Source: Micromonospora globbae (GTDB lineage: Bacteria > Actinomycetota > Actinomycetes > Mycobacteriales > Micromonosporaceae). Taken from it: a stretch of 64,000 nucleotides of DNA. The notes under the pieces are model-generated. The model saw only the letters and a list, made by a program, of their open reading frames with translations. It was not told the origin of the DNA and did no database searches. Both the position numbers and the translations under genes were made by a program. Location: contig NZ_RAQQ01000010.1 in NCBI RefSeq assembly GCF_003610785.1, forward strand, positions 124,001 to 188,000, read 5' to 3'. Positions within the stretch are counted from its first letter, which is position 1, and each line of letters opens with the position of its first letter. Positions 1 through 8,223 of the stretch are shown piece after piece.

Positions 1-765
1 GCCACCGGCCGTGGCGTAGATGCCCACCAGGTCCGGGTTGGACTGCAGGTAGTTCTGGGCCGCGGCGAAGGTGTTGGACGCGGAGTCCTTGGCCTCGACG
101 CCCTCACCGACCAGGGTCAGGTTCGAGCCCTGGAGCCCGTCGACGAAGCCCTTGCGGCGCTGCTCGGAGCCGGGCGCGGTGAACTGGCTGACGATGATGC
201 CGACCTTGCCGGCCTTGCCGCCGGCGGCCTTGATCATCTCCTGGGCCGCGAGCTGGCCGGCCTTGTACTGCTCCTGCGCGTAGTTGATGGTGCCGCCGGA
301 CTCCCCGACGCAGTCGAAGAGCGTGTTGTAGGCGCCCATCTTGAGGCCCTTGGCCGACAGCGTCTTGATGTCGGCGCAGTTGCCCTCGCCCGCGATGAAG
401 AAGCCGATGCCCTTGTAGCCCTGGGCGTCGGCGGCGCGGATCGCGCTCGACACGGTCTGCACGTCGATGTTGTCGCCGGCGACGATCCAGTCGACCTCGC
501 CGTTGCGGTCGGTCAGCACCCGGTCGGCGTAGTCGGCGCCGGCCTTCACCGAGACCCAGTACGGGTTGTTGGCGAAGCCGATCATCGCGATCTTGACCTT
601 CTCGTCCGGCTTCTGGTCCGTCGGCGTGGGCCGTCCGGCGATCGGCTCGGCCGGCTCGCCGCCCGACCCGCCGTCGCTGCCGCAGGCGGAGGTGAACAGG
701 GCGACGGCCAGGAGTGCGGCTGAGCCGCGGGTGAGCGCCTTGACGACGCGCGAGCGGGTGCTCAT
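1..765 (-). CDS. Sugar ABC transporter substrate-binding lipoprotein (ribose type), C-terminus outside window
   Basis: The 255 visible codons begin with a lipoprotein signal (hydrophobic stretch ending ALFTSAC, Cys near residue 28), followed by a Gly/Ser linker and a periplasmic-binding-protein type 1 domain (KIAMIGFANNPYWVSVKAGA), as in RbsB-like proteins. It should bind a sugar outside the membrane and hand it to an ABC permease, which must lie to the left of the window. Its ATG overlaps the stop of the upstream deoR-type gene by 4 bp (ATGA), and GGAGG lies 6-10 nt upstream, fixing the start. The coupling to a DeoR regulator and the divergent sugar-enzyme operon suggest all three serve the same sugar. 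The ligand cannot be read from sequence. The protein is truncated only by the window edge. Confidence 0.9.
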   Translation of the reverse strand, partial: MSTRSRVVKALTRGSAALLAVALFTSACGSDGGSGGEPAEPIAGRPTPTDQKPDEKVKIAMIGFANNPYWVSVKAGADYADRVLTDRNGEVDWIVAGDNIDVQTVSSAIRAADAQGYKGIGFFIAGEGNCADIKTLSAKGLKMGAYNTLFDCVGESGGTINYAQEQYKAGQLAAQEMIKAAGGKAGKVGIIVSQFTAPGSEQRRKGFVDGLQGSNLTLVGEGVEAKDSASNTFAAAQNYLQSNPDLVGIYATAGG

Positions 766-1583
766 GAGTTCCTCCAGGTGGTGGGGATGCTGCTGGTGGG
801 GGGATCGGGGACCTCGGCTGGGTCCGCGGTGCGGACGTCGACGCCGAGGGCACGTAGGTCGTCGAGGGTGGAGGGCTCGACCCCGGCGTCGGTGACGACG
901 AGGTCGACGTCGGTGACGGCGCCGTACCGGCAGGCGGCGGTCAGGCCGAACTTGGTGTGGTCGGTCATGAGCACCGTCTTCTGGGCGGAGGCGAGGATGG
1001 CCGCCTTCACCGCTGCCTCGCTCGGGTCCGGCGTGGACAGCCCCCAGGTCAGGTCGACGGCGTTGGCGCCGACGAAGGCGACGTCGAAGCGCAGGTGGGC
1101 GAGTCGTTCCAGGGCCCACGCGTCGACCTCGGCGTAGCTCTCCGAGCGGACCCGGCCGCCGATGGTCATCACGGTCGAGCGGCCGAGGTCGGTCAGTTCG
1201 AGGGCGGTCTGCAGGGCGTTGGTGACGATGAGCAGGTCGCCGCGGTCGGGCAGCAGCCGGCTGAGATGACCGGTCGTCGAACCGGCCTCGATGAAGATGG
1301 CGCCGAACGCGGGGATCTCCTCGACCGCCGCGCGGGCGATCGCCAGCTTCTCCGCGCGGCGTTCGGCGATCCGGCCGGCGACGCGGCCCTCGGCGGCCAG
1401 GGTGATGCGGGGAACGGCGCCGCCGTGGACGCGGCGCAGCTCGCCCGCCGCCTCCAGCGCGGCCAGGTCCCGCCGGATGGTCTCGGTGTTCACGGCGAAG
1501 CGCCGGGACAGCTCGGCGGCGTCCACCCGCCCCGCGGTGCGCACGAGCTGGACTATCTCGTGACGCCGAGCCGACACCTTCAC
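762..1583 (-). CDS. DeoR/GlpR-family transcriptional regulator
   Basis: 273 residues. The N-terminal winged helix-turn-helix is typical DeoR (RRHEIVQLVRTAGRVDAAELSRRF and the recognition segment NTETIRRDLAALEAAGELRRVHGGA). The C-terminal half is the sugar-phosphate sensor domain (IFIEAGSTTGHLSRLL, MTDHTKFG near the end). Members usually repress sugar catabolic genes and release DNA when a phosphorylated intermediate binds. GTG start with AGGAG 7 nt upstream. It heads the operon leading into the sugar-binding lipoprotein and diverges from the catabolic operon that starts at 1951. A perfect 7-bp-arm palindrome 21 bp upstream of the start (1604-1620) is a candidate autoregulatory operator. Specific effector unknown. 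Confidence 0.92.
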   Translation of the reverse strand: MKVSARRHEIVQLVRTAGRVDAAELSRRFAVNTETIRRDLAALEAAGELRRVHGGAVPRITLAAEGRVAGRIAERRAEKLAIARAAVEEIPAFGAIFIEAGSTTGHLSRLLPDRGDLLIVTNALQTALELTDLGRSTVMTIGGRVRSESYAEVDAWALERLAHLRFDVAFVGANAVDLTWGLSTPDPSEAAVKAAILASAQKTVLMTDHTKFGLTAACRYGAVTDVDLVVTDAGVEPSTLDDLRALGVDVRTADPAEVPDPPTSSIPTTWRNS

Positions 1584-1603
1584 CGCTGCACTCCTCCGCG
1601 ACG

Positions 1604-1620
1604 GTGTGGGTTTCCCACAC
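1604..1620. promoter_or_regulatory. Candidate DeoR operator palindrome
   Basis: GTGTGGG-TTT-CCCACAC, a perfect 7-bp inverted repeat with a 3-nt centre, 21 bp upstream of the deoR-type start codon. Position and symmetry suit autoregulation. Which protein binds is inference. Confidence 0.45.
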
Positions 1621-1859
1621 GCACCATGTGGCCTGCGCTACACGGCACACATCTTGGGGAGCAACACTACATTTGGCGCTCCAAAGGTCAACGGGTGTTT
1701 CCGAAACGTTACGTGGGGACGGCCTCGGTTTCGGTAGCGGTCCTACCGTGGTTCCCACCGCCTTATCCGAAATACCCGGAATATGGGGTGGTATTGCCGC
1801 CCCAGCGGTCCGTCAGGGCAACAGTGACGGACCTTCGCTACACGACCGCCACACCAGGA

Positions 1860-1887
1860 TTGCGGGGGTCGGACGGCGTCTTGTAAG
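1860..1887 (+). promoter_or_regulatory. Possible sigma-70-type promoter for the sugar operon
   Basis: TTGCGG at 1860-1865, a 16-nt spacer and TGTAAG at 1882-1887 (4 of 6 matches in each box). A start near 1894 would give a leader of about 55 nt ending in the strong AGGAGGAG ribosome site before the GTG at 1951. Moderate support only, because such matches are common by chance. Confidence 0.35.
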
Positions 1888-1950
1888 TTTGCTACAGAAT
1901 CACTGGGGCGTGCGGCTCTGCCCGCGTTCCCAGCCACCCAGGAGGAGCAC

Positions 1951-2532
1951 GTGTCCGAACCGCTGCCAGGGCCGAGTCTGGTCATCACCCCGCAGGAGAT
2001 GGCCGGCCGCACCGGTCGCTACGAGAAGAGGCTGTCCGATCTCGACGGACTGTTCGCCGACGAGGCCGCGTTCGCCGCGCGACTGGCGACCGAGGCCGAC
2101 CGGGTCATCTACCACGTCGACGAGTTCCGTCCGTCGACCGCGACCGGCGACCTCATCACCGGCATCTCCACGCTGTCGCCGGGACGCGTCGGGCGCGAGT
2201 TCCACATGACCCGCGGGCACATCCACGCCCGGCACGACCGCACCGAGATCTACCACTGCCTGTCCGGGCACGGCCTCATGCTCATGGAGACCCTCGACGG
2301 CCAGACCGTGGTGACCGAGCTGCGGCCCGGCGTCGTGGCCTACGTCCCGCCGGTGCACATCCACCGCAGCGTCAACCTCGGTGACACCGACCTCGTCACG
2401 CTCTTCTGCTACCCCGCCGACGCCGGCCAGGACTACGACATCATCGCCCGCTCCGGCGGCATGCGGCACCGCGCCGTCGCCGACGGGGACGGATGGCGTC
2501 TGGAGGAGAACCGTGGCTATGTCCCCCGTTGA
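1951..2532 (+). CDS. Cupin-type glucose-6-phosphate isomerase (archaeal GPI family)
   Basis: 193 residues, the usual size of the archaeal-type cupin phosphoglucose isomerases, which are unrelated to classical Pgi. The metal-binding cupin motif is visible (FHMTRGHIHARHDRTEIYHCLSGHG, with GHxH followed by Glu), and a second His lies in VPPVHIHRSVN. The family interconverts aldose and ketose phosphates such as glucose-6-phosphate and fructose-6-phosphate. GTG start preceded by AGGAGGAG. It is the first gene of an eight-gene operon, so it probably isomerises the phosphate made by the downstream kinase. True substrate may be another sugar or sugar-acid phosphate. Confidence 0.85.
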   Translation: MSEPLPGPSLVITPQEMAGRTGRYEKRLSDLDGLFADEAAFAARLATEADRVIYHVDEFRPSTATGDLITGISTLSPGRVGREFHMTRGHIHARHDRTEIYHCLSGHGLMLMETLDGQTVVTELRPGVVAYVPPVHIHRSVNLGDTDLVTLFCYPADAGQDYDIIARSGGMRHRAVADGDGWRLEENRGYVPR

Positions 2533-3205
2533 CCTCACGTCGCTGGCCCGCATGGTGGACATCAGCGCCGTCCAGGCCCAGCACGGACGCGCCGACGTCG
2601 AGGAACTCGCACGCCACGCCCTCGCCGGCGACTTCGTCGCCGCGCACGTGCTGCCGTCGTGGGTCCCGGTCCTGCGTCCCCTGCTCGCCGGCTCGCGCAC
2701 GAACACCGGATCACCGGTCGGCTTCCCGTCCGGCGGCACGGCCACCGAGGTCAAGACGACCGAGGCGCGCTGGCTGCTCGACGCCGGGGTGCAGGAGATG
2801 GACGTCGTGATGAACGTCGGCCTGGTCCGCTCCGGTGAGCTGGCCGCCGCCACCCGCGACGTCGCCGCGGTGCTCGAGGCGGTCGGCGGACGCGTACCGG
2901 TCAAGGTCATCCTCGAGGTCGGCCTGCTCGACGAGCGGCAACTGCGCGACGCGGCCCGGGCGGCGGTGGACGCCGGCGCGGAGTCGCTCAAGACCGGCAC
3001 CGGCTGGCAGGGCGTCGCGACCACGCCGGCGCACGTGCGGATCATCCGCGAGGTGGCCGGCCCGGACCGCGAGATCAAGGCCTCCGGCGGGATCCGGTCG
3101 CTGGAGCAGGTGCGCGCCCTGCTCGCCAGTGGCGCCACACGGTTCGGCATCAACACCGCCCACGCCGTCCGGCTGGTGTCCGAGGCGCGGGAGGCGAGCC
3201 GGTGA
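2513..3205 (+). CDS. deoC: DeoC-family class I aldolase (deoxyribose-phosphate aldolase-like)
   Basis: 230 residues from the GTG at 2513, chosen over the ATG at 2519 because GGAGG ends 6 nt before it. The TIM-barrel DERA residues are all present: Asp97 in EMDVVMN, the Schiff-base Lys160 in SLKTGTGW, and Lys189 in EIKASGGIR, matching D102/K167/K201 of the E. coli enzyme. The N-terminus (VDISAVQ) departs from the usual IDHT-L-L signature, so the substrate may not be 2-deoxyribose-5-phosphate. It overlaps the isomerase gene by 20 bp. The family cleaves an acetaldehyde-type unit from a sugar phosphate. Family call firm, substrate open. Confidence 0.85.
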   Translation: MAMSPVDLTSLARMVDISAVQAQHGRADVEELARHALAGDFVAAHVLPSWVPVLRPLLAGSRTNTGSPVGFPSGGTATEVKTTEARWLLDAGVQEMDVVMNVGLVRSGELAAATRDVAAVLEAVGGRVPVKVILEVGLLDERQLRDAARAAVDAGAESLKTGTGWQGVATTPAHVRIIREVAGPDREIKASGGIRSLEQVRALLASGATRFGINTAHAVRLVSEAREASR

Positions 3206-4140
3206 CGCCCGACGACCTGCGGCCCGCGAAGCGGCCCACCATGTACTTCATCGGTGTCACCACCGGCTCCTCGGCCATCCACCGGGTGTTCGCCGCATGG
3301 CGGCCCGTCCTCGGCCTGCACGACGTCGACCTGGTCGGCATCGACGTGCCGGTCGGCGCGCCGCCGGCCGTCTACCGGCGGGTGGTGGAGCACCTGCGCG
3401 ACGACGAGCACTCCCGCGGCGCGCTCGTCACCACCCACAAGCTCGACCTGTACGCGGCGTGCCACGACCTGTTCGGCACGGTCAACGAGGACGCCGCGCG
3501 GCTCCGCGAGGTCAGCGCCCTCGTCGCCCGCGACGGGAACGTGGACGGGCTCGCCCTCGACCCGATCACCAGCCAGCTGGCCCTGCACGCCCTCGTCCCA
3601 CGGCTGGCCGGCCGCGACGTGCTCGTCATGGGCGCCGGCGGCGCCGCCCTGGCCCTGTGCGACTCCCTCGCCTACCGGGCGGGCGGCGAGTCGCCGGAGC
3701 GCGTCGTCATCACGGACATCTCCGCCGACCGGCTCGCCGCCATCACCGAGGACGTCGCGGGCGGCGACGCCTCCATCACGTGGCAGAGCCACCTGCTCGC
3801 GCCCACGGCGACCCACGACGACCTGCTCGCCGACCTCGCCCCGGGCGCCCTGGTCGTCAACGCGACCGGCATGGGCAAGGACCGACCCGGCTCGCCGCTG
3901 ACCGACGCCGCGGTCTTCCCGCGGGGTGGATACGCCTGGGACTTCAACTACCGGGGCGAACTCACGTTCCTGCGCCAGGCCCGGGTCCGGGCCGCCGAGG
4001 ACCAGCTCACCGTCGAGGACGGCTGGCGGTACTTCGTCCACGGCTGGACCCGGGCCATCGACGCCGTGTTCGACCTCGGCATCCCCACCTCCGGGCCGGG
4101 CTTCGCGCGCCTCTACGACGCCGCGCAGGAGGTGCGATGA
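3202..4140 (+). CDS. Shikimate dehydrogenase-like NAD(P)-dependent oxidoreductase (AroE family)
   Basis: 312 residues, a little longer than AroE. An N-terminal substrate domain (MYFIGVTTGSSAIHRVF) precedes a Rossmann domain with the dinucleotide loop GAGGAALALCDSL and the family signature VVNATGMGKDRPGSP. The catalytic Lys (VTTHKLDLY) and Asp (NVDGLALDP) positions are kept. The Ser-x-Ser pair that grips the shikimate carboxylate in true AroE is not in its usual context, so a different polyol or sugar-acid substrate is likely. GTG start overlaps the deoC-like stop by 4 bp. The sugar-operon setting argues against a role in aromatic biosynthesis. Confidence 0.8.
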   Translation: MTPDDLRPAKRPTMYFIGVTTGSSAIHRVFAAWRPVLGLHDVDLVGIDVPVGAPPAVYRRVVEHLRDDEHSRGALVTTHKLDLYAACHDLFGTVNEDAARLREVSALVARDGNVDGLALDPITSQLALHALVPRLAGRDVLVMGAGGAALALCDSLAYRAGGESPERVVITDISADRLAAITEDVAGGDASITWQSHLLAPTATHDDLLADLAPGALVVNATGMGKDRPGSPLTDAAVFPRGGYAWDFNYRGELTFLRQARVRAAEDQLTVEDGWRYFVHGWTRAIDAVFDLGIPTSGPGFARLYDAAQEVR

Positions 4141-4943
4141 CGGTACGCGCACGCTGGCTCGGGCAGGCCGGCTTCTGGCTCACCGCGGCGACCGGCGACG
4201 GGGACGCCCACCTGCTCGTCGACCCGTACCTGTCCGACTCACTGGCCGACAAGTACGCCGGAACCCTCTTCCCGCACGTCCGGATGCGACCGGCGCCGGT
4301 GGCCGTCGCGGACCTTCCGGCCCTGCGCGCCGTGCTGTGCTCGCACGCGCACACCGACCACATGGACCCCGGCACCCTGACCCCGCTCATGGCGGCCCAA
4401 CCGGACCTCCGCCTCGCCTGCCCCCGGGCGGTCCTGTCCGAGGCGCTGGCCCGGTCCGGCGCCGCGGCGTCCCGCGTGGACGGGCTCGCCGACCGCGACC
4501 GGGTCGAGTACGGGCCCTTCGCGGTCACGGCGGTGCCGGCGGCGCACGAGGAACGCTGGCGGGACGCCCACGGCGACGACCACTTCCTCGGCTACGTCGT
4601 CGAGGTCGGTGGCACGCGCGTCTACCACTCCGGCGACTGCACCCCCTGGGCCGGGCAGGTCGAACGGCTGCGGGACCTCGCCGTCGACGTGGCACTGCTG
4701 CCGGTCAACGGGCGCGACGCCCACCGCCTCGCCCACGGGGTGCCCGGCAACTTCACCTTCGCCGAGGCGGTCGCGCTGTGTGCGGGGGCCGGGATCCGCA
4801 CCCTCGTGCCACATCATTGGGGCATGTTCGACTTCAACACGGTCGACCCCGCGGGGTTCGACTTCGCCCTCGCCGCCCGCCGCGGCGTCACCGTCCGGGT
4901 GCCGGAACACGGCGGCGTTCTCGACCTGGCGGTGCCGCGATGA
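4137..4943 (+). CDS. Metallo-beta-lactamase-fold hydrolase, UlaG-like lactonase
   Basis: 268 residues with the zinc motif H70-x-H72-x-D74-H75 (SHAHTDHMD) and later metal-site segments PAAHEERW, YHSGDCTPW and LVPHHWGMFDFN. This arrangement resembles the UlaG/L-ascorbate-6-phosphate lactonase branch of the fold. It would hydrolyse a sugar lactone phosphate or phosphodiester in the cytoplasm. The ATG overlaps the preceding stop (ATGA). Together with the dehydrogenase before it, it suggests an oxidise-then-open-lactone step. Substrate not assignable. Confidence 0.82.
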   Translation: MTVRARWLGQAGFWLTAATGDGDAHLLVDPYLSDSLADKYAGTLFPHVRMRPAPVAVADLPALRAVLCSHAHTDHMDPGTLTPLMAAQPDLRLACPRAVLSEALARSGAAASRVDGLADRDRVEYGPFAVTAVPAAHEERWRDAHGDDHFLGYVVEVGGTRVYHSGDCTPWAGQVERLRDLAVDVALLPVNGRDAHRLAHGVPGNFTFAEAVALCAGAGIRTLVPHHWGMFDFNTVDPAGFDFALAARRGVTVRVPEHGGVLDLAVPR

Positions 4944-5833
4944 GCGACGGACCGGTGCTGGAACGCATCAACCGGGGGCTGCCGACGCTGCGCCGCTCCG
5001 AGCGCAAGGTCGCCGACGTCGTCCTGGCCGACCCGCACAAGGTCGTGCCGATGACGCTCGCCGAACTCGCCGAGGCCGCCGGGGTCAGCCAGCCGACCAT
5101 CGTCCGGTTCGCCAACGCCATCGGCTGCGACGGGTTCCACGACTTCCGGATCCAGCTGGCGCAGAGCGTGGCGCTGGGCATCCCCGCCACCCAGTCGGTC
5201 ATCCAGGCGCAGGACGACACCGGCACCACGGTCAGCAAGATATTCGACTTCTCCATCACGTCGCTGGACCACGTACGCCGCCACCTCGACCTCGCGGCGA
5301 TCGACGCGGCGGTGGCAGCCCTCGCGGCGTCGACACACATCGTCTTCGTGGGCCTGGGCGCCTCCGGCATCGTGGCGATGGACGCCGAGCAGAAGTTCCC
5401 CCTCTTCGGTGTGCCGTGCTCGGCCCCGGTCGACGCCCACCAGCAGTTCCTGGCCGCGTCCACGAGCGGACCGTCCACGGCGTTCGTGGCGATCTCGAAC
5501 ACCGGCCGGACGGTGTCCATCCTGGACACCGTCCGGGTGGCCCGCGAGCGCGGTGCGGTGGTCATCGGCATCACCGGCGACCGGTCACCGCTGGCCGAGC
5601 TGAGCACCATCCCCCTGGTCGTGGAATCGCTGGACAACACGGACGTCTACACCCCGACGATCTCCCGGCTGGCCCAGCTCGTGGTCATCGACGTCCTCGC
5701 CACGATGGTGCTGCTGCGCCGCGACGCCTCCGCGCTGGAGGACATCCGGACGATGAAGACACGGTTGGCGACGATGCGGTCCGGGCTGCACCACGAGGCC
5801 GTACGCGACCCGAACCGGCCGGGGCGGCCATGA
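4940..5833 (+). CDS. MurR/RpiR-family transcriptional regulator (HTH plus SIS domain)
   Basis: 297 residues. Residues about 1-80 are an HTH_6 domain (LRRSERKVADVVLADPHKV, SQPTIVRFANAIGCDGFHDFR). Residues about 120-260 are a phosphosugar-binding SIS domain (IVFVGLGASGIVAMD, FVAISNTGRTVSILD, VVIGITGDRSPLAEL). RpiR proteins respond to phosphosugars and act as repressors or activators. It is co-transcribed inside the operon by ATGA overlap, so the locus carries two regulators with this one and the DeoR protein. Possible targets are the inverted repeats in the 1584-1950 region. Confidence 0.92.
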   Translation: MSDGPVLERINRGLPTLRRSERKVADVVLADPHKVVPMTLAELAEAAGVSQPTIVRFANAIGCDGFHDFRIQLAQSVALGIPATQSVIQAQDDTGTTVSKIFDFSITSLDHVRRHLDLAAIDAAVAALAASTHIVFVGLGASGIVAMDAEQKFPLFGVPCSAPVDAHQQFLAASTSGPSTAFVAISNTGRTVSILDTVRVARERGAVVIGITGDRSPLAELSTIPLVVESLDNTDVYTPTISRLAQLVVIDVLATMVLLRRDASALEDIRTMKTRLATMRSGLHHEAVRDPNRPGRP

Positions 5834-7359
5834 CCGACGTCGTCCTCGCCCTCGACCTCGGCACCGGCGGCGGCAAGGCCGCGCTCGTCGACGCCGACGC
5901 CCGGGTCGTCCGCAGCACCTTCGTCCCCTACCCCACCAGCTATCCGGCCCCGGGCCGGCACGAGCAGCGCCCCGAGGACTGGTGGGCCGCCGTGGTCCGC
6001 TCCTGCCGTGACCTGCTCGACGCCGACGCCGGCCGGCACCGGGTGACCGCCGTCGGGCTGTCCGGCCACAGCCTCGCCATGGTGCCGGTCGGCGCCGACG
6101 GCTCGGCGCTGCTGGACTCGGTGCCGATCTGGTCGGACACGCGGGGCGAGGCGGCCGCGGCCGCCCACTTCGCCGCCGGTGGTGAGGACGAGTGGTACAC
6201 GACGACCGGCAACGGGTTCCCGCGCGGCATGTACACGGTGTTCAAGGCCGGCTGGCTGCGCGCCGAGCACCCGGACCTCGCCGCGCGCACCACCCGGCTG
6301 CTGGGCAGCAAGGACTGGGTGAACGCACGGCTCACCGGTGTCGAGTGCACCGACCCGAGCTACGCCTCGGGCAGCGGCGCGTACGACCTTCGGGCCCGGA
6401 CGATGTCGGCGGACCTGCTGGCCAGGTTCGACGTGCCGGCCCGTTGGTGGCCGGAGGTCGTCGCGTCGACCACGGTGATCGGGACGGTCACCGCCGAGGC
6501 CGCCGCCGCCACGGGGCTGCCCGCGGGGGTGCCGGTCGTCGCCGGCGGCGTCGACAACTCGTGCATGGCGCTCGGCGCGGGACTCGACCGGGCCGGGGCG
6601 GCCTACCTGTCCCTCGGGTCGTCCAACTGGGTCACCGTGGCCGGGCCGGACCCGGTCCTCGATCCGGTCACCCGGCCGTTCGTCTTCGACCACGTCCTGC
6701 CCGGCCTGTACATCTCCGCGCTGTCGACCTTCGGGGGCGGCAGCAGCCTCCAGTGGCTCGCGACCCTCCTCGGCCGTGGCGACGACATCGACGCCCTGCT
6801 CGACGAGGCGGCCGCCGCGCCGGTCGGCGCGAACGGCCTCACCTGCGTGCCCACCCTGGCCGGCGGGACGGTCGCCGAGGGCGGGCCCGCCGTCCGCGGC
6901 GCCTTCCTCGGGCTGGACCTCGGGCACTCGCACGGCGACCTGGCGCGGGCCCTCATCGAGGGCATCGGGTTCAGCCTCGCCGACGCCGCCGCGACCATGC
7001 TCGCCGCCGTGCCCGCGTACCCGGCCGGTGAACGGCCCGCCGTCACCGCCACCGGCGGCGGCGCCCGCGGGAGGCTCATGTTGCAGGTCCTCGCGGACCT
7101 CCTCGACCGTCCACTGGCGCGCCCCGACGCCGCCCAGCACGCGGCCGCGCTCGGCGCCGGGGCCCTCGCCCTGCTCGGGATCGGCGCGTGGTCGGACACC
7201 GCGCCGCTCCGCGAGGCCCGGCGGGAGGCCCTGCGGGTCGACCCGCGACCGGACCTCGCCGACGCCTACGCGCTGCCCCGCCTCCGCTTCGACGCCGCGC
7301 GGGACGCCACCCGCCGCCACGCCGCCGCGACCTCCACCCCCGACGACCACCGTATCTAG
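5830..7359 (+). CDS. FGGY-family carbohydrate kinase (xylulokinase-like)
   Basis: 509 residues, the normal FGGY length. The N-terminal actin-like ATPase domain shows the phosphate-1 loop (LALDLGTGGGKAALVD) and the catalytic-Asp segment VPIWSDTRGE. The C-terminal domain carries GGVDNSCMALGAG and ATGGGARGRLMLQVLADLL. These enzymes phosphorylate pentoses, hexitols or related polyols with ATP on entry to catabolism. It overlaps the RpiR stop by 4 bp. It probably acts on the sugar brought in by the ABC system whose binding protein lies at the left edge. Specificity cannot be read out. Confidence 0.9.
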   Translation: MTDVVLALDLGTGGGKAALVDADARVVRSTFVPYPTSYPAPGRHEQRPEDWWAAVVRSCRDLLDADAGRHRVTAVGLSGHSLAMVPVGADGSALLDSVPIWSDTRGEAAAAAHFAAGGEDEWYTTTGNGFPRGMYTVFKAGWLRAEHPDLAARTTRLLGSKDWVNARLTGVECTDPSYASGSGAYDLRARTMSADLLARFDVPARWWPEVVASTTVIGTVTAEAAAATGLPAGVPVVAGGVDNSCMALGAGLDRAGAAYLSLGSSNWVTVAGPDPVLDPVTRPFVFDHVLPGLYISALSTFGGGSSLQWLATLLGRGDDIDALLDEAAAAPVGANGLTCVPTLAGGTVAEGGPAVRGAFLGLDLGHSHGDLARALIEGIGFSLADAAATMLAAVPAYPAGERPAVTATGGGARGRLMLQVLADLLDRPLARPDAAQHAAALGAGALALLGIGAWSDTAPLREARREALRVDPRPDLADAYALPRLRFDAARDATRRHAAATSTPDDHRI

Positions 7360-7368
7360 GAGCTGTCC

Positions 7369-8223
7369 ATGCCCCTCGCCGATCCCCGACCCATCCTCGC
7401 CGCCGCCCGCGCCGCCGGGCACGGCGTCGGCGCCTTCAACACGACCCTGCTGGAGCACGCCGAGGCCATCGTCGCCGGCGCCGAGGCCGCCCGCTCCCCC
7501 GTCGTGGTGCAGGTCAGCGAGAACGCCGTCCGCTACCACGGCGGGCTCCGGCCGATCGCCCTCGCCACCCTCGCGCTCGCCGAGTCGGCGACCGTTCCCG
7601 TGGTGGTCCACCTCGACCACGCCGAGGACGTGGACCTGGTCCACCAGGCGGTCGACCTCGGGTTCACGTCCGTGATGTTCGACGGTTCCCGGCTGCCCGA
7701 CGACAAGAACCGGGCCACCACCCGCGACGTCGTCGCGCACTGCCACGCCCACGGGGTCGCGGTCGAGGCGGAACTCGGCGAGATCGGCGGGAAGGACGGT
7801 GTGCACGCGCCGGGCGTACGGACCGACCCGGAGGAGGCCCGCCGGTTCTGGACGGACACCGGCGTCGACGCGCTCGCCGTGGCAGTCGGCACCTCCCACG
7901 CGATGGCCGACCGGACGGCGGTGGTCGACCTGGACCTGGTGTCGGCGATCGCCGCGCGGCTGCCCGCTCCCCTGGTGCTGCACGGGTCGTCCGGCGTCGA
8001 CGACGCCACCCTGCGGAAGGTGGTGGGGCGCGGCATGACGAAGATCAACATTGCGACGCACCTCAACAAGGTGTTCACCCGCGAGGTGCGTGCCCGGTTG
8101 GAGGCCGACCCGGCGCTGCTGGACGCCCGCCGGTACGTCGCGCCGGCGCGCGAGGCGATGGCGGCCGAGGTCGAGCGACTCATCCGGCTGCTCGGCCCGG
8201 AACCGGCGGCGGTCGCGCCGTGA
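7369..8223 (+). CDS. Class II (zinc) fructose-bisphosphate aldolase-family enzyme (GatY/KbaY-like)
   Basis: 284 residues, the length of GatY/KbaY tagatose-bisphosphate aldolases. Catalytic Asp83 and zinc ligand His84 lie in HLDHAED; further zinc ligands are His177 (VGTSHAM) and His205 (LVLHGSSGVDD). AGGAG precedes the ATG by 6 nt, and the 9-bp gap after the kinase is the only non-overlap in the operon. It should cleave a ketose phosphate or bisphosphate into dihydroxyacetone phosphate and an aldehyde. A zinc aldolase and a Schiff-base DeoC aldolase in one operon are unusual and imply two C-C cleavages or two branches. Confidence 0.9.
   Translation: MPLADPRPILAAARAAGHGVGAFNTTLLEHAEAIVAGAEAARSPVVVQVSENAVRYHGGLRPIALATLALAESATVPVVVHLDHAEDVDLVHQAVDLGFTSVMFDGSRLPDDKNRATTRDVVAHCHAHGVAVEAELGEIGGKDGVHAPGVRTDPEEARRFWTDTGVDALAVAVGTSHAMADRTAVVDLDLVSAIAARLPAPLVLHGSSGVDDATLRKVVGRGMTKINIATHLNKVFTREVRARLEADPALLDARRYVAPAREAMAAEVERLIRLLGPEPAAVAP

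Larger units (their letters stand above)
1584..1950. promoter_or_regulatory. Divergent regulatory region between the deoR gene and the sugar operon
   Basis: A 367-bp stretch with no credible gene and lower GC than its surroundings. It contains the palindrome at 1604-1620, a GTTTC-c-GAAAC inverted repeat at 1697-1707, and a CGGTAG-5 nt-CTACCG inverted repeat at 1732-1748. A plausible rightward promoter lies at 1860-1887. The several different dyads suggest more than one regulator binds here, possibly the DeoR protein and the RpiR protein encoded inside the operon. No riboswitch was recognised. Confidence 0.6.

Noticed and set aside
1900..4152. A 750-codon minus-strand open frame opposite the isomerase, DeoC and AroE-like genes
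   Set aside because: Composition is Arg/Gly/Val-rich with no family motif, while the opposite strand codes for proteins with catalytic residues. It is a high-GC shadow frame.
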